A stretch of DNA of 64,000 nucleotides from an uncultured Clostridia bacterium (GTDB lineage: Bacteria; Bacillota; Clostridia; TANB77; CAG-508). The translations under genes were made by a program, and so were the position numbers. Location: positions 1-64,000 of the forward strand of contig CALXMM010000010.1 in NCBI GenBank assembly GCA_944389475.1. The letters run 5' to 3'. Under the pieces are notes generated by a model. It was not told the origin of the DNA, searched no databases, and saw only the letters and a list, made by a program, of their open reading frames with translations. This document shows, one piece after another, positions 7,912 through 18,610 of the stretch (positions within the stretch are counted from its first letter, which is position 1; each line of letters begins with the position of its first letter).

Positions 7912-8349
7912 ATGGAGATTTTCACGTTATTAGATACTTTAGAAGAATTACTAGAACAAAGCAAAAAAGTTCCATTTACTGATAAAGTAATAGCTGATAA
8001 GGAAGCTATTCTAGAAGTCATAAAACAAATACGATTAAAACTTCCTGATGAAATGAAACAAGCAAAATGGGTAAAAGAAGAAAGACAAAGAATATTAACT
8101 GAAGCTCAAAAAGAAGCTAACGATATAGTAAAAGAAGCAGAAACAAAAATTATTTCTATGATAGATGAACATGAAATTACTAAAAAAGCATATGAGCAAA
8201 AAGCACAAATTATAGAAACAGCAAATGAAATGTCTAGAGAAATATCACAAGGGACTAAAGAATATGCTGATAATGTCTTAGGAAGTATTCAAACTACATT
8301 AGAAGATGCATTAAAAGTTATACAAAATAATAGAAAAGAATTAAAATAA
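7912..8349 (+). CDS. Coiled-coil protein resembling ATP synthase B/H stalk subunits
   Basis: A soluble 145-aa, strongly charged protein. Residues 45-110 form a coiled coil rich in Glu, Lys and Ala (RQRILTEAQKEANDIVKEAE) like F/V-type ATPase peripheral-stalk subunits, a resemblance that often yields the annotation 'ATPase'. There is no membrane helix and no ATP-binding motif, so a true ATP synthase role is unlikely. It follows rsmD by 4 nt and precedes a terminator-like hairpin. A DivIVA-like or envelope scaffolding role is possible but unproven. Confidence 0.6.
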   Translation: MEIFTLLDTLEELLEQSKKVPFTDKVIADKEAILEVIKQIRLKLPDEMKQAKWVKEERQRILTEAQKEANDIVKEAETKIISMIDEHEITKKAYEQKAQIIETANEMSREISQGTKEYADNVLGSIQTTLEDALKVIQNNRKELK

Positions 8350-8353
8350 TAGG

Positions 8354-8406
8354 AAGTCAGAGGTCGGTATTTTATAGCAAAATGATACAGACATCTGACT
8401 TTTATT
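8354..8406 (+). terminator. Probable terminator before ftsK
   Basis: AAGTCAGA (8354-8361) pairs with TCTGACTT (8394-8401), with weaker inner pairing, and is followed by TTTATT. It separates the rsmD pair from ftsK. Confidence 0.55.
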
Positions 8407-8433
8407 CATATAGAGAAAATTGGAGGGAATACA

Positions 8434-10851
8434 ATGGCGAAAGCAAGAAGAGCAAAAACAACAAAAAGAAGTACATCAAATACAAAGTCAAGCTCAAGAA
8501 ATGGAGCAAGAAAAAGAAAAAATAGTATAGATAAAAATTTAGTAGTAGTTATTATGATAATAACTAGTTTATTGCTTTGCGTTTTAATATATGCACAATC
8601 AGGTTGGATTGGAGAACATCTTAGCCCTGTTCTAGGAGGAATAATGGGCTGGATAAAATATATTATACCAGTAGGAACATTTGCAATCGCTATAAAAATA
8701 GCTGTTGATGATAAAGATTATCTAAGTAAAAAAATAATTAATTACATAATCTTCTTATTATGTATTGCTGCTACAATGATAATTGTAGAAATAAATAATA
8801 ATACTCTATCTGTTAATACTGATTTTTCTACATTTTTGGAAGAAGCATACGATTTAGGAACACAAAATATAGCAGGAGGAGTTGTTGGAGCAGCTATTGC
8901 ATTACCTATTTGTAAATTATTGGGTACAATAGGAGGAATTATATTATTAATTGGAATAGCATTTATTACTTTAATTAATTTATTTGAGATAAAACCTGCT
9001 GAGATAATAAGTGATTGGGTTGCAAGAATGAAAGAAAGAAGAGAATATGATGAAGAAGATGAGCCTGAAGAAGATGAGGATGAAGATGAAATATTAGTAG
9101 AGAAGAAGAAAGAAAAAGTTAAAAATAAGAAGAATAAAAAAGATAAAATAGAACCTGTTCAAGAAAAGGAAGAAATTCCAATCGAAGACCAAATTACAAT
9201 TAACTTAAATGAAACAGAACCTAAAAAGAAAAAATTGACTCACGGAAAAGGTGATGTTCAAGTAGAAGAAGCTAAGCCAAATCAAATAGAGGCAAACTTA
9301 TTTAAACAAGAACAAGAGAAAAAAGAAGAGAAAACAAAAGAAGTATTAGTATTGGAACATGGTTTAACTGAAGAAGAAGAAAATTATGAATTTCCACCTA
9401 TAGAATTACTTAGTGAAGGGGAAGGAAGAGTATTAAAAGGTGGAAAGAAGGCTTTAACAGATACAGCAGCAAAATTACAAAAAACACTATATAGTTTTGG
9501 AGTTTCTGCAAAAGTAGAAAATGTTTCTGTTGGACCTGCCATCACAAGATATGAAGTAAAACCAGCAGAAGGTGTTAGAGTAAGCAAAATTGCTAATCTT
9601 GCAGATGATATAGCATTAAGTTTAGCTGCACAAAGTATAAGAATAGAAGCACCAATACCAGGAAAACAAGCTGTTGGAATAGAAATACCAAATAAAGAAA
9701 ATGAAGTAGTACATTTAAGAGATATTATAGAAACAGAAGAATTTGTAAATCATAAATCAAAATTGGCATTAGCATTGGGAAAAAATGTAGCAGGAGAAGC
9801 AGTTATAGCTGATGTTGCAAAAATGCCACATGTATTAATTGCAGGAAGCACAGGGTCTGGAAAGAGTGTTTGTATAAATACTTTAATTACAAGTATTTTG
9901 TATAAAGCAAAGCCAAATGAAGTAAAATTATTAATGGTGGACCCTAAAGTTGTAGAATTATCAGTATATAATGGAATACCACATTTATTAATTCCAGTTG
10001 TTACAGATCCAAAGAAAGCAGCTGGAGCACTATCATGGGCTGTTCAAGAAATGGTAAATAGATATAGCCTTTTTGCAGAAAAAGGTGTAAGAGACATTAA
10101 AGGATATAATGCTGCTATAGAAAAAGAAGGAGGAACAGGAAAACTTCCTCAAATAGTTATTATAATAGATGAGCTTGCAGATTTAATGATGGTTGCTGCA
10201 AAAGAAGTAGAAGATGCAATTTGTAGATTAGCACAAATGGCAAGAGCTGCAGGAATGCATTTAGTTATTGCAACACAAAGACCATCAGTAGATGTAATTA
10301 CAGGTATAATAAAAGCAAATATTCCATCTAGAATAGCTTTTGCAGTTTCCTCACAAGTTGATTCAAGAACAATATTGGATACTGCTGGTGCAGAAAAACT
10401 ATTAGGAAAAGGTGATATGTTATTCTATCCATCAGGTGCACCAAAACCAACAAGAGTTCAAGGCTCATATGTTGCAGATGAAGAAGTTGAAAAAATAGTA
10501 GATTTCTTAAAATTTAATGGTGGAGAAGCAAAATATAATGAGGATATAATGGAAAGTATAGAAAAAGCAAATTCAACAGATCAAGAGTTAGATAAAGAAG
10601 CTAATGAAGATGATGCAGACCCATTACTAATGGATGCAATAGATACAGTTGTGGAAGCAGGACAAGCTTCAACATCTTTTATCCAAAGAAGATTTAAAGT
10701 TGGTTATGCAAGAGCAGGTAGAATAATAGACCAAATGGAAGAAAGAGGAATTATTTCTGGATATCAAGGAAGTAAACCAAGAGAAGTTTTAATTACAAAA
10801 GAAAGATTGGATGAATTAAAAATGGGAACCAATCCGGATGAGAATACATAG
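8434..10851 (+). CDS. ftsK: FtsK/SpoIIIE DNA translocase
   Basis: This hexameric motor pumps chromosome DNA through the division or sporulation septum. The 805-aa layout is a basic N-terminus, four membrane helices between about residues 36 and 190, an acidic/basic linker (200-310), the motor with Walker A GSTGSGKS (about 471-478) and Walker B-like [12 protein letters not shown], and a C-terminal winged-helix gamma domain ([19 protein letters not shown]) that reads polar DNA sequences. TTGGAGGG precedes the ATG. It heads a row of closely spaced genes. Whether it acts in vegetative division, sporulation or both cannot be read from sequence. Confidence 0.95.
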   Translation: MAKARRAKTTKRSTSNTKSSSRNGARKRKNSIDKNLVVVIMIITSLLLCVLIYAQSGWIGEHLSPVLGGIMGWIKYIIPVGTFAIAIKIAVDDKDYLSKKIINYIIFLLCIAATMIIVEINNNTLSVNTDFSTFLEEAYDLGTQNIAGGVVGAAIALPICKLLGTIGGIILLIGIAFITLINLFEIKPAEIISDWVARMKERREYDEEDEPEEDEDEDEILVEKKKEKVKNKKNKKDKIEPVQEKEEIPIEDQITINLNETEPKKKKLTHGKGDVQVEEAKPNQIEANLFKQEQEKKEEKTKEVLVLEHGLTEEEENYEFPPIELLSEGEGRVLKGGKKALTDTAAKLQKTLYSFGVSAKVENVSVGPAITRYEVKPAEGVRVSKIANLADDIALSLAAQSIRIEAPIPGKQAVGIEIPNKENEVVHLRDIIETEEFVNHKSKLALALGKNVAGEAVIADVAKMPHVLIAGSTGSGKSVCINTLITSILYKAKPNEVKLLMVDPKVVELSVYNGIPHLLIPVVTDPKKAAGALSWAVQEMVNRYSLFAEKGVRDIKGYNAAIEKEGGTGKLPQIVIIIDELADLMMVAAKEVEDAICRLAQMARAAGMHLVIATQRPSVDVITGIIKANIPSRIAFAVSSQVDSRTILDTAGAEKLLGKGDMLFYPSGAPKPTRVQGSYVADEEVEKIVDFLKFNGGEAKYNEDIMESIEKANSTDQELDKEANEDDADPLLMDAIDTVVEAGQASTSFIQRRFKVGYARAGRIIDQMEERGIISGYQGSKPREVLITKERLDELKMGTNPDENT

Positions 10852-10866
10852 GAAAGGTGAAAGCTT

Positions 10867-12411
10867 ATGCCAAAAGAAAAAATTTTTTCCAAATTAAAAT
10901 ATAAGGATTATAATAATATTTTGGAGCAAGTTTTAGAAAAAAAAGATTTTTCCGTTATGGGTAAAAATTTAATTTTAAGTATTTTGTATAAAATGGAAAC
11001 TAATTACAATGATTATGAAACTGTAAAGAGAGATGTTGCAGAGAAAGAAGAAATTATAGAAAATTTTATAGATATAGTAAAAAATGATTGTGATAGTTTA
11101 GTTGTTATAAAACCGGAGAGTAAAAGAAGTGGATTATTAAGTAAATCTAAGTATATTGGAAATATAGAAAAAAAGCACTTAGAAGTCTTTGCCAACGAAA
11201 AATATATGTTAGAAGGGCTTTACAGTTTATATCATAATGAAAAAATGGTTGATGATAAATATGGTATTTTAAAAGATGCAATTACAGAAATTTTCCAAAA
11301 GGGAAATGCAAGTAATAATATTGAACTTTTAAGGGATTTTAATGGATATTCATGGTATATAACCCCAAGTGAATTCGAAGATGTATATTCTAATTTAGTA
11401 TTTCAAGATATTCGAATAATTGCAGGTGATGAGCTATTAAAAAATTGGATACATAATAAAGATGACAAAAAAGATTATATCCAAGAATTAAGAAAAGAAT
11501 TAAATAGAAGATATGATAAAGAAATGTCAGAGCAATTATTTAATCAAATTATTATTACAATATTAAAAATATATTTAGAGAGATATCCAAAAAAAGTAAA
11601 AGAGATAAAACAAAATAAAAAAGTAGAAGAACCGCAGAATATGAAGGAATATATTGAAAAGGTATCAACACAAAAAAAGAAATTATTAAAAGAAGTTGAC
11701 AACATAGATAGATGTATAAATGACCCGGATATATTAAAGAAAGAATTGGCAACACGTAAAAAAGCTGGTAAAGAAATAAAAGGTACAACTGAATTAAAAG
11801 AAATATTAAATATCGAAAGAAAAAAATGTATGGATAAAATATTGGAATATAATAAAACATTGGATCCAAGACAATTTATAAAACAAGTAAAAGCAAGTAA
11901 AACAGTTGAACTTTTTGATTATAAATCAATTGCTAAAAGTGATACAACAGCCTTCGAGGAATTAATTAATCTACAAAAAATATTTTTAAAAGCATATAAA
12001 ATTTTGGCAGAAAAATTAAGTGGGAAAAAAGAGGTATTGGAACTTATTTATGAGTTTAGATATTATAATTTAATTCCAATAACAAATGAAGAACTTATAA
12101 AAGACAATGAAGAATTAAAAGAAGATGTCGAAAATATGAGAGCTTTTTTAATAGAAAAAGCCAGAGAAGAAAGAATTATAAATTCTGTAAATTCTAACAA
12201 ATATATAAATAAGGAAATATTAAAAAAGATATTTTCTTTAAGAATAATTAACTTGGAGAATACAGAAGTGAATATGCAAAATATTCAAGGTGGAATAAGA
12301 GTAAATTACTTAGATGGTGATTTAGAGGAAACTTCAAAAGATATAATGATTACGAAAGATATAGGAAAATACAAAGTAAAAGAAAAGAAAAAAATAAAAA
12401 TATTTTCATAA
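10867..12411 (+). CDS. Conserved-looking protein of unknown function
   Basis: A soluble, Lys/Glu-rich 514-aa protein that I do not recognise. It is mainly predicted helical, with a compact first half (about 1-230), a coiled-coil-rich middle (about 240-300) and another helical section to residue 430. A short beta-like C-terminal end follows (GGIRVNYLDGDLEETSKD). No catalytic motif, signal peptide or membrane helix is visible. GAAAGGTGA precedes the ATG. It lies 15 nt after ftsK and 12 nt before the beta-CASP gene, so it is very likely co-transcribed with them. A structural or adaptor role would fit, but that is speculation. Confidence 0.75.
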   Translation: MPKEKIFSKLKYKDYNNILEQVLEKKDFSVMGKNLILSILYKMETNYNDYETVKRDVAEKEEIIENFIDIVKNDCDSLVVIKPESKRSGLLSKSKYIGNIEKKHLEVFANEKYMLEGLYSLYHNEKMVDDKYGILKDAITEIFQKGNASNNIELLRDFNGYSWYITPSEFEDVYSNLVFQDIRIIAGDELLKNWIHNKDDKKDYIQELRKELNRRYDKEMSEQLFNQIIITILKIYLERYPKKVKEIKQNKKVEEPQNMKEYIEKVSTQKKKLLKEVDNIDRCINDPDILKKELATRKKAGKEIKGTTELKEILNIERKKCMDKILEYNKTLDPRQFIKQVKASKTVELFDYKSIAKSDTTAFEELINLQKIFLKAYKILAEKLSGKKEVLELIYEFRYYNLIPITNEELIKDNEELKEDVENMRAFLIEKAREERIINSVNSNKYINKEILKKIFSLRIINLENTEVNMQNIQGGIRVNYLDGDLEETSKDIMITKDIGKYKVKEKKKIKIFS

Positions 12412-12423
12412 GGGAGGAATAGC

Positions 12424-14079
12424 ATGAAAATAACTTTTTTAGGTGCTACCAAAACTGTAACAGGATCTAACTTTTTAGTTGAGGGGGCAGGAAAAAAATT
12501 TTTAGTTGATTGTGGTTTATTTCAAGGAAAAACTACAGAAGAATTGGAGAATGAGGAGCCTTTTGAATTTGATATAAATAGCATAGATTTTATGTTATTA
12601 ACTCATGCTCATATAGACCATTCAGGTAGAATTCCAAAATTATACAAGGAAGGATTTAGAAAGAAAATTATTGCAACAAAAGCTACATGTGATTTGTGTT
12701 CTATAATGCTACCAGATAGTGGTCATATTCAAGAAATGGAAGTTGGATGGCAAAACAAAAAAAGAATTAGAAAAGGCGAACAAGAATTAGAGCCACTTTA
12801 TACTGCAGAAGAGGCTGCAAGGTCATTAGAATTATTTAGCCCAGTAAAATATGATGAAATAATAGAAATTGATGATAATATACATGTTAGGTTTAATGAT
12901 GCAGGCCATATGCTAGGTTCAGCTACAATAGAAGTATGGATTAGAGAAAATGAAAAAGAAGAAAAGATAGTATTTTCAGGAGATTTAGGAAATAGTGATA
13001 TTCCATTATTAAGCGAACCTACAATGATAGAAGATGCTGATTACTTAGTTATGGAATCAACTTATGGTAATAGATTACATATGAGAAATGAAGATAAAGC
13101 AGAGATGTTTTTGGATATCGTTTCAGAAACATTAGAACAGGGAGGAACAGTTGTTATACCTTCATTTGCTGTTGGAAGAACTCAAGAAATATTATTCGAA
13201 ATAAATAAACTAAAGGACAAAAGGGATGATGAAGAATTCAAGAAAAAATACGAAGAATTAATGAGAGTTCCAGTATATGTTGATAGTCCGTTAGCAATAT
13301 CTGCCACAGAAGTTTTCGAAGATAATATGGATTTATTTGATGATGATACTAAAGCATATATACAGAGTGGAAAAAATCCATTGGAGTTTCCAGGACTAAA
13401 GTTTACTCGTACTGTGGAAGAGTCAAAAGCTCTTAATGAAAGTGATGAATCATGCATTATAATTTCAGCAAGTGGAATGTGTGATGTAGGAAGAATAAAA
13501 CATCATTTAAAACATAATATTTGGAATCCTAAAAATACAATTTTATTCGTGGGTTATCAAGCTCCGGGAACATTGGGATATAGTATAGTAAATGGAGCTA
13601 AAAAGATAAAAATATTTGGCGATGAAATAGCTGTAAATGCTAGAATAGAATATATAGAAGGATATTCTGGACATGCAGACCAAGAAGGATTATTAAATTT
13701 TGTATATTCATTTATAAAGAAACCAAAACATATCTTTTTGGTACATGGAGAACCTGAAGGACAAGAAGAGCTTAAGAAAAAAATAATAGAAACAACAAAC
13801 CTACCTGTTACAATACCTAATTTTGGTGAAATATATGATGTTACAGATACAAGTGTTAAATTAGTAGGTAAATGTAGAAGAACTGCACAAGAGGATAATA
13901 AATTTACTAGACTTGCAATTATTGATAGGTTGAATAAATTAAAAGAAGAAATTGATAATATAGAAGATGCAGTAAATGATGAAGTTTCTGATACGAATAT
14001 AGAAAATAGTGAGCTTAATAGTTTGAGCTCAAAGATTAAAGAATTACAAAATCAAATTAATAGAATTGTAAATAAATAA
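12424..14079 (+). CDS. Metallo-beta-lactamase/beta-CASP RNA-processing-type nuclease
   Basis: A 551-aa protein starting MKITFLGATKTVTGS. The zinc motif HAHIDH (61-66), GDLG, and the beta-CASP motifs ESTYGNR, SASGMCDVGRIKHHL and HGEPEGQEEL occur in order, as in CPSF-type ribonucleases of the YSH1/TTHA0252 group. Residues from about 500 on form an added acidic coiled-coil tail. AGGGAGGA precedes the ATG. Such enzymes cleave or trim RNA; the exact substrate is unknown. It is in a tight run with the unknown gene upstream and a GH15 gene downstream. Confidence 0.88.
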   Translation: MKITFLGATKTVTGSNFLVEGAGKKFLVDCGLFQGKTTEELENEEPFEFDINSIDFMLLTHAHIDHSGRIPKLYKEGFRKKIIATKATCDLCSIMLPDSGHIQEMEVGWQNKKRIRKGEQELEPLYTAEEAARSLELFSPVKYDEIIEIDDNIHVRFNDAGHMLGSATIEVWIRENEKEEKIVFSGDLGNSDIPLLSEPTMIEDADYLVMESTYGNRLHMRNEDKAEMFLDIVSETLEQGGTVVIPSFAVGRTQEILFEINKLKDKRDDEEFKKKYEELMRVPVYVDSPLAISATEVFEDNMDLFDDDTKAYIQSGKNPLEFPGLKFTRTVEESKALNESDESCIIISASGMCDVGRIKHHLKHNIWNPKNTILFVGYQAPGTLGYSIVNGAKKIKIFGDEIAVNARIEYIEGYSGHADQEGLLNFVYSFIKKPKHIFLVHGEPEGQEELKKKIIETTNLPVTIPNFGEIYDVTDTSVKLVGKCRRTAQEDNKFTRLAIIDRLNKLKEEIDNIEDAVNDEVSDTNIENSELNSLSSKIKELQNQINRIVNK

Positions 14080-14090
14080 AGGAGATACAA

Positions 14091-16043
14091 ATGAGAAAAA
14101 AATATTTTAATGATGCGATTATTGGAAACAGAAAAATGCTTGCAAGTTTTTCGGATAAAGGTGAATTATTAAGATTATCTTATCCAACACCGGATTATCT
14201 ACAATTTATAGAATACTATGATACGGGAGTAAAAATAAATGATTCTAATTTATTACATTTAAGTGGAGATATAAATAATGTATATAAGCAATATTATTCA
14301 ACAGATACAAATGTCTTAAATACAGAGATAGAAAATACTTATTTTAATCTTAGTATGAAACAGGAAGATTTTATACCTATAAAAGAAGAAGTATTAGTAA
14401 GAAGATATACTTTTACTAATTATAGTAAAATTGATTTAGATATAAAATTTTTAATAAATTCAAAATTGTTTTCTAATTTGAATAATATGGTTGGTGCGAG
14501 AATATGTGATAATGCAATGATTCAGTATTGTCATGAATTTGCAATGGCAACATTTTCTAATATGCCAATATACAGTTATCAATTAAATAATGTTGATGAA
14601 AGTATTGAATCCGGGGTTATACATGATAAAGATTATATTGCTATGTCAAATCATTCAGCTATAGCTTATGATATTGGAGTGTTAAAACCAAGAGAATCTA
14701 GAGTATTTAATATTTATATTTATATAAATAAGAACTATAAAGTAGATGTATTAGATGATTTGATAAAAGAAATGGATAGAATAAAGAATTTTAATTCTTT
14801 AAAATTAATGATGGAAACCAAGAATTATTGGAGAAAATATGTAGATAAGCACAATGTTCTAAAAGTAAAAGATTATGGACCACAATATAATGGAATAATA
14901 CAAAAAATTTTAAGAAGAACTATTTTATTGTTTCCACTTTTGGTTAATGAGCAAACAGGAGGAATAATTGCAGCACTAGAAGTGGATGAAGATAAGGATT
15001 TATGTGGAAGATATGCATATTGCTGGCCAAGAGATGCTGTAACTATTTCGCAAGCATTGGATATGGTTGGAATGTATAAGGATGCTGATAATTTTTATAA
15101 TATTTTCTTAAAGAAGACACAAAGTCAAAATGGTATGTGGGAACAGCGTTTTTATACAGATGGGAGATTGGCTCCTTGCTGGGGATATCAAATAGATGAG
15201 ACAGCAAGTGTTGTAACAGGATTATACCAACATTTTAAAATAAAAGAATTTAGATTAAAGCAAAGAGATATGGATTTCTTAAAGAATAATTTAAGTATGT
15301 GTGAAAATGCTGTAGAATTTTTAAAACAATACATAGATAATATTCTTGGAAGAGATGAGTCAATATCCACACTTGACCAAAAATATAGTTATTTGGATAG
15401 AAAGCAGATATATAAGCATATGAGTTATGATTTATGGGAAATGAATGAAGGTATACATACATATTCTTTATCTGCAATATATTCAGCTTTTGAATCAATG
15501 GAATTAATATATAAGGAATTTCAAAAAGAAAATAAAAAGTATAAATTACCTAAGAATTTTAGTGAATTATCAGAATATAAAAAATTAGTTAAAGATTATA
15601 TATTAGAAAACTTATGCAATAAGGATCAAAATACATTAAAAAGAAATACTAAAGATGATTATATGGATATAAGTATAATGGGAGCAGTTACACCATTTAA
15701 AGTGTTTAGTCCAAACGATAAAATAATTCAAAATACCGTACAAAAATTGAATTTAACTTTGAGGACATATACAAGTGGATATCTAAGATTTGAAAATGAT
15801 AATTATTTGGGAGGAAAAAATCCTTGGCCAATTGCTACTTTATGGATGTGTATGTATTATAAAATGATAGGAGCAAATGAAGAAGCAGATGAATGTTTTA
15901 AATTTGTTTTAAATACAGCAACTAATTTAGGATTGCTTGCAGAACAAGTTGATAATGAAAAAATGAAGTCTAATTGGGTAATTGGTCTTGGCTGGTCCCA
16001 TGCTATGTTCATATTAACATTAGGATTGGATGAATTAAAATAG
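14091..16043 (+). CDS. Glycoside hydrolase family 15 (glucoamylase-like) protein
   Basis: A 650-aa cytoplasmic protein without a signal peptide. After an N-terminal beta-sandwich-like region (to about 265), the alpha/alpha-barrel shows GH15 landmarks: GRYAYCWPRDA, WGYQIDETASV (likely general-acid Glu) and NPWPIATLWM. Prokaryotic GH15 enzymes release glucose from starch or glycogen fragments or split trehalose; lack of secretion suggests stored or imported glucans. AAAGGAG precedes the ATG, 11 nt after the beta-CASP gene. Finding a sugar hydrolase between nucleic-acid genes is unusual. Confidence 0.87.
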   Translation: MRKKYFNDAIIGNRKMLASFSDKGELLRLSYPTPDYLQFIEYYDTGVKINDSNLLHLSGDINNVYKQYYSTDTNVLNTEIENTYFNLSMKQEDFIPIKEEVLVRRYTFTNYSKIDLDIKFLINSKLFSNLNNMVGARICDNAMIQYCHEFAMATFSNMPIYSYQLNNVDESIESGVIHDKDYIAMSNHSAIAYDIGVLKPRESRVFNIYIYINKNYKVDVLDDLIKEMDRIKNFNSLKLMMETKNYWRKYVDKHNVLKVKDYGPQYNGIIQKILRRTILLFPLLVNEQTGGIIAALEVDEDKDLCGRYAYCWPRDAVTISQALDMVGMYKDADNFYNIFLKKTQSQNGMWEQRFYTDGRLAPCWGYQIDETASVVTGLYQHFKIKEFRLKQRDMDFLKNNLSMCENAVEFLKQYIDNILGRDESISTLDQKYSYLDRKQIYKHMSYDLWEMNEGIHTYSLSAIYSAFESMELIYKEFQKENKKYKLPKNFSELSEYKKLVKDYILENLCNKDQNTLKRNTKDDYMDISIMGAVTPFKVFSPNDKIIQNTVQKLNLTLRTYTSGYLRFENDNYLGGKNPWPIATLWMCMYYKMIGANEEADECFKFVLNTATNLGLLAEQVDNEKMKSNWVIGLGWSHAMFILTLGLDELK

Positions 16044-16085
16044 GCAAAAGTAAAATTTTTAATAAGCCGGAAGAAGAGGAGCAAT

Positions 16086-17444
16086 ATGAAAGCAAAAACA
16101 GTTTTTGTTTGTAATGAATGTGGATATGAATCTGCAAAATGGATGGGAAAATGCCCTGCTTGTAATTCATGGAATACATTTGTAGAAGAGAAGATTTCTA
16201 CTAAAGTTGAAAATGGTAAAAAAGAAAAAAAGGTGCAAGAAGCACCAAAACCTTTAAATAGCTATGTTGGGCAAGATGCTCAAAGAACTTCAACTGGATA
16301 TGCAGAGCTTGATAGAGTATTAGGTGGTGGCTTAGTTAAAGGTTCTTTAGTATTAGTAGGTGGAGAACCTGGAATTGGAAAATCAACATTAATTTTGCAG
16401 ATTTGCGATAAAATAAAAGGCGAAGGAAAAGTTTTATATGTTTCTGGAGAGGAATCTGCAGAACAAATAAAATTAAGAGCTGATAGATTAAATATTCGTA
16501 ATGAAGATATATTATTTTTAGGAGAAACAGATATAGATGTAATAGATGAAAATATAAAAGAACTAAATCCTAAATTAGTAATAATAGATTCTATGCAAAC
16601 TATGTATTCAGAAGAAATATCTTCTGCACCTGGTAGTGTGAGCCAAGTAAGAGAAATAACAGCAAGAATAATGAAAATTTGTAAATCTAGGAAAATTACA
16701 ACAATTATTATTGGACATGTAACTAAGGATGGAAATATAGCAGGACCTAGAGTTTTGGAACATATGGTGGATACAGTATTATATATAGAAGGAGAAAGAT
16801 ATTTCTCTTATAGAATGATAAGAGGAGTAAAAAATAGATTTGGTTCTACTAATGAAGTTGGAATGTTCGAAATGCAAGAGAAAGGTATGGTAGAAATAAC
16901 AAATCCATCATCAATTTTAATATCAGAAAGAGATGACAATCCATCAGGTTCTGTTATAGTAGCAACAGTGGAAGGAACAAGACCACTTATGGTAGAATTG
17001 CAAGCATTGGTTACTCAAAGTGTATTTGGATTTCCAAGAAGAACTGCAAATGGTATAGATTTTAATAGATTAACATTATTAGTAGCTGTTATGGAAAAAA
17101 AGGCTGGACTAATGTTAGGAAATCAAGATGTGTATTTAAATGTTGTAGGTGGACTTAAGCTAAATGAACCTGCATTGGATTTAGGAATAATACTAGCCAC
17201 AGCTTCTAGTTTTAAAAATATAAGTATTCCAAAAGGTGTGGTTGCATTGGGAGAAGTAGGCTTAACTGGAGAAGTAAGAACTATAAATATGATGGAAAAA
17301 AGATTAAAGGAAGCTGAAAGATTAGGATTTAAAAAATGCATCATACCAGAAAATAACAAAAAACTATTGAAAGAATCGTATAAATTGGATATAATTGGTG
17401 TGAAAAATATTAACGAAGCTATGAAAACAGTCGGAATAAAATAG
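16086..17444 (+). CDS. radA: DNA repair protein RadA/Sms
   Basis: RadA is a RecA-like helicase acting on branched recombination intermediates. The N-terminal zinc finger uses Cys 9, 12, 23 and 26. Walker A GGEPGIGKST follows (about 92-101), then the RadA-specific KNRFG motif, then a Lon-protease-like C-terminal domain. The 452-aa length is typical. GAAGAGGAG precedes the ATG. disA follows, the common Firmicutes radA-disA pair. Confidence 0.96.
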   Translation: MKAKTVFVCNECGYESAKWMGKCPACNSWNTFVEEKISTKVENGKKEKKVQEAPKPLNSYVGQDAQRTSTGYAELDRVLGGGLVKGSLVLVGGEPGIGKSTLILQICDKIKGEGKVLYVSGEESAEQIKLRADRLNIRNEDILFLGETDIDVIDENIKELNPKLVIIDSMQTMYSEEISSAPGSVSQVREITARIMKICKSRKITTIIIGHVTKDGNIAGPRVLEHMVDTVLYIEGERYFSYRMIRGVKNRFGSTNEVGMFEMQEKGMVEITNPSSILISERDDNPSGSVIVATVEGTRPLMVELQALVTQSVFGFPRRTANGIDFNRLTLLVAVMEKKAGLMLGNQDVYLNVVGGLKLNEPALDLGIILATASSFKNISIPKGVVALGEVGLTGEVRTINMMEKRLKEAERLGFKKCIIPENNKKLLKESYKLDIIGVKNINEAMKTVGIK

Positions 17445-17518
17445 TTGCTTGGCTTTGCTAAAATATTGCACTAAAAAAGTGTACGCAATTGGTTTAATCG
17501 AGAAAGGGTTGGTTACAA

Positions 17519-18595
17519 TTGAGAATCAGCAAAAAAGATGAAGTTACAGACATACTAAAGTTAATTTCACCTGGAACACCAATAAGAGAAGGGATAGATA
17601 ATATTTTAAAGGCAAAAACAGGAGCTTTATTAGTTTTTTCTGATGCGAAAGAAGTTTTAGATATTGTGGATGGAGGTTTTTTTATAGATGAAGAATACAC
17701 ATCTTCAAAACTTTATGAACTAGCTAAAATGGATGGAGCGATAGTATTAAGTACGGACTTGAAAAAAATATTATATGCAAATGCACAATTAATACCATCA
17801 CCAGAAATTCCAACTAAGGAAACAGGAACAAGACATAGAACTGCTGAAAGAACTGCGAAACAAACAGGAGCATTAGTAATAAGTATTTCTCAAAGAAGAA
17901 ATGTAATAACAGTATTTAAGGGAAATTTAAGATATACACTTAGAGATTCATCAACAGTTTTAAATCAGACAAATCAAGCATTACAAACTTTAGAGAAATA
18001 TAAAAAGGTATTTGATGGAAAATTAAATATTTTAAATGAATATGAGTTTAATGATATTGTTACATTGGATAATGTAATAACTGCTATACAAAGAGCAGAA
18101 ATGGTTATGAAAATTGTAGATGAAGTACAAAGAGGAATTTCAGAATTAGGACAGGATGGAAGACTTGTAAGTATGCAATTAGAAGAATTAGTTGGAGGAC
18201 TAGAACAAGAAGAGCTTTTAATTATAAAAGATTATCTAGGAAAAGGAACGGATAAAACAGAAGATGAAGCGCTAGAAGAAATAATAGCTCTACCTTATGA
18301 GGAACTTTTAAAACCATCTACTATTGCCAAAATTTTAGGATATGAAAATTTTGATAATTATGATGAAGTTGGAGTTTATACAAGAGGATACAGAATTCTA
18401 AGCAAAATTCCAAGAGTACCTAGTAATATCGTAGATAATTTAGTTAAATCTTTTAAATCTTTTCAACATATTTTAGCAGCTGACATTCCGGAGCTAGATG
18501 AAGTAGAAGGTATAGGAGAAGTCAGAGCTAAGACAATAAAACAATCATTAAAAAGAATGCAAGAACAATTTGTCTTTGACAATGCTTTAATTTAA
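17519..18595 (+). CDS. disA: DNA-integrity scanning diadenylate cyclase DisA
   Basis: DisA makes cyclic di-AMP from two ATP while scanning DNA for branched structures. The DAC domain shows DGA (72-74) and RHR (105-107) in GTRHRTAERTAKQTG. A helical spine and a C-terminal HhH DNA-binding domain (VEGIGEVRAKTIKQSLKRM) complete the 358 aa. A TTG start at 17519 is used, with AAAGGG about 10 nt upstream. The position right after radA supports the call. Confidence 0.95.
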   Translation: MRISKKDEVTDILKLISPGTPIREGIDNILKAKTGALLVFSDAKEVLDIVDGGFFIDEEYTSSKLYELAKMDGAIVLSTDLKKILYANAQLIPSPEIPTKETGTRHRTAERTAKQTGALVISISQRRNVITVFKGNLRYTLRDSSTVLNQTNQALQTLEKYKKVFDGKLNILNEYEFNDIVTLDNVITAIQRAEMVMKIVDEVQRGISELGQDGRLVSMQLEELVGGLEQEELLIIKDYLGKGTDKTEDEALEEIIALPYEELLKPSTIAKILGYENFDNYDEVGVYTRGYRILSKIPRVPSNIVDNLVKSFKSFQHILAADIPELDEVEGIGEVRAKTIKQSLKRMQEQFVFDNALI

Positions 18596-18610
18596 ATAGG
18601 AGGATAACAA

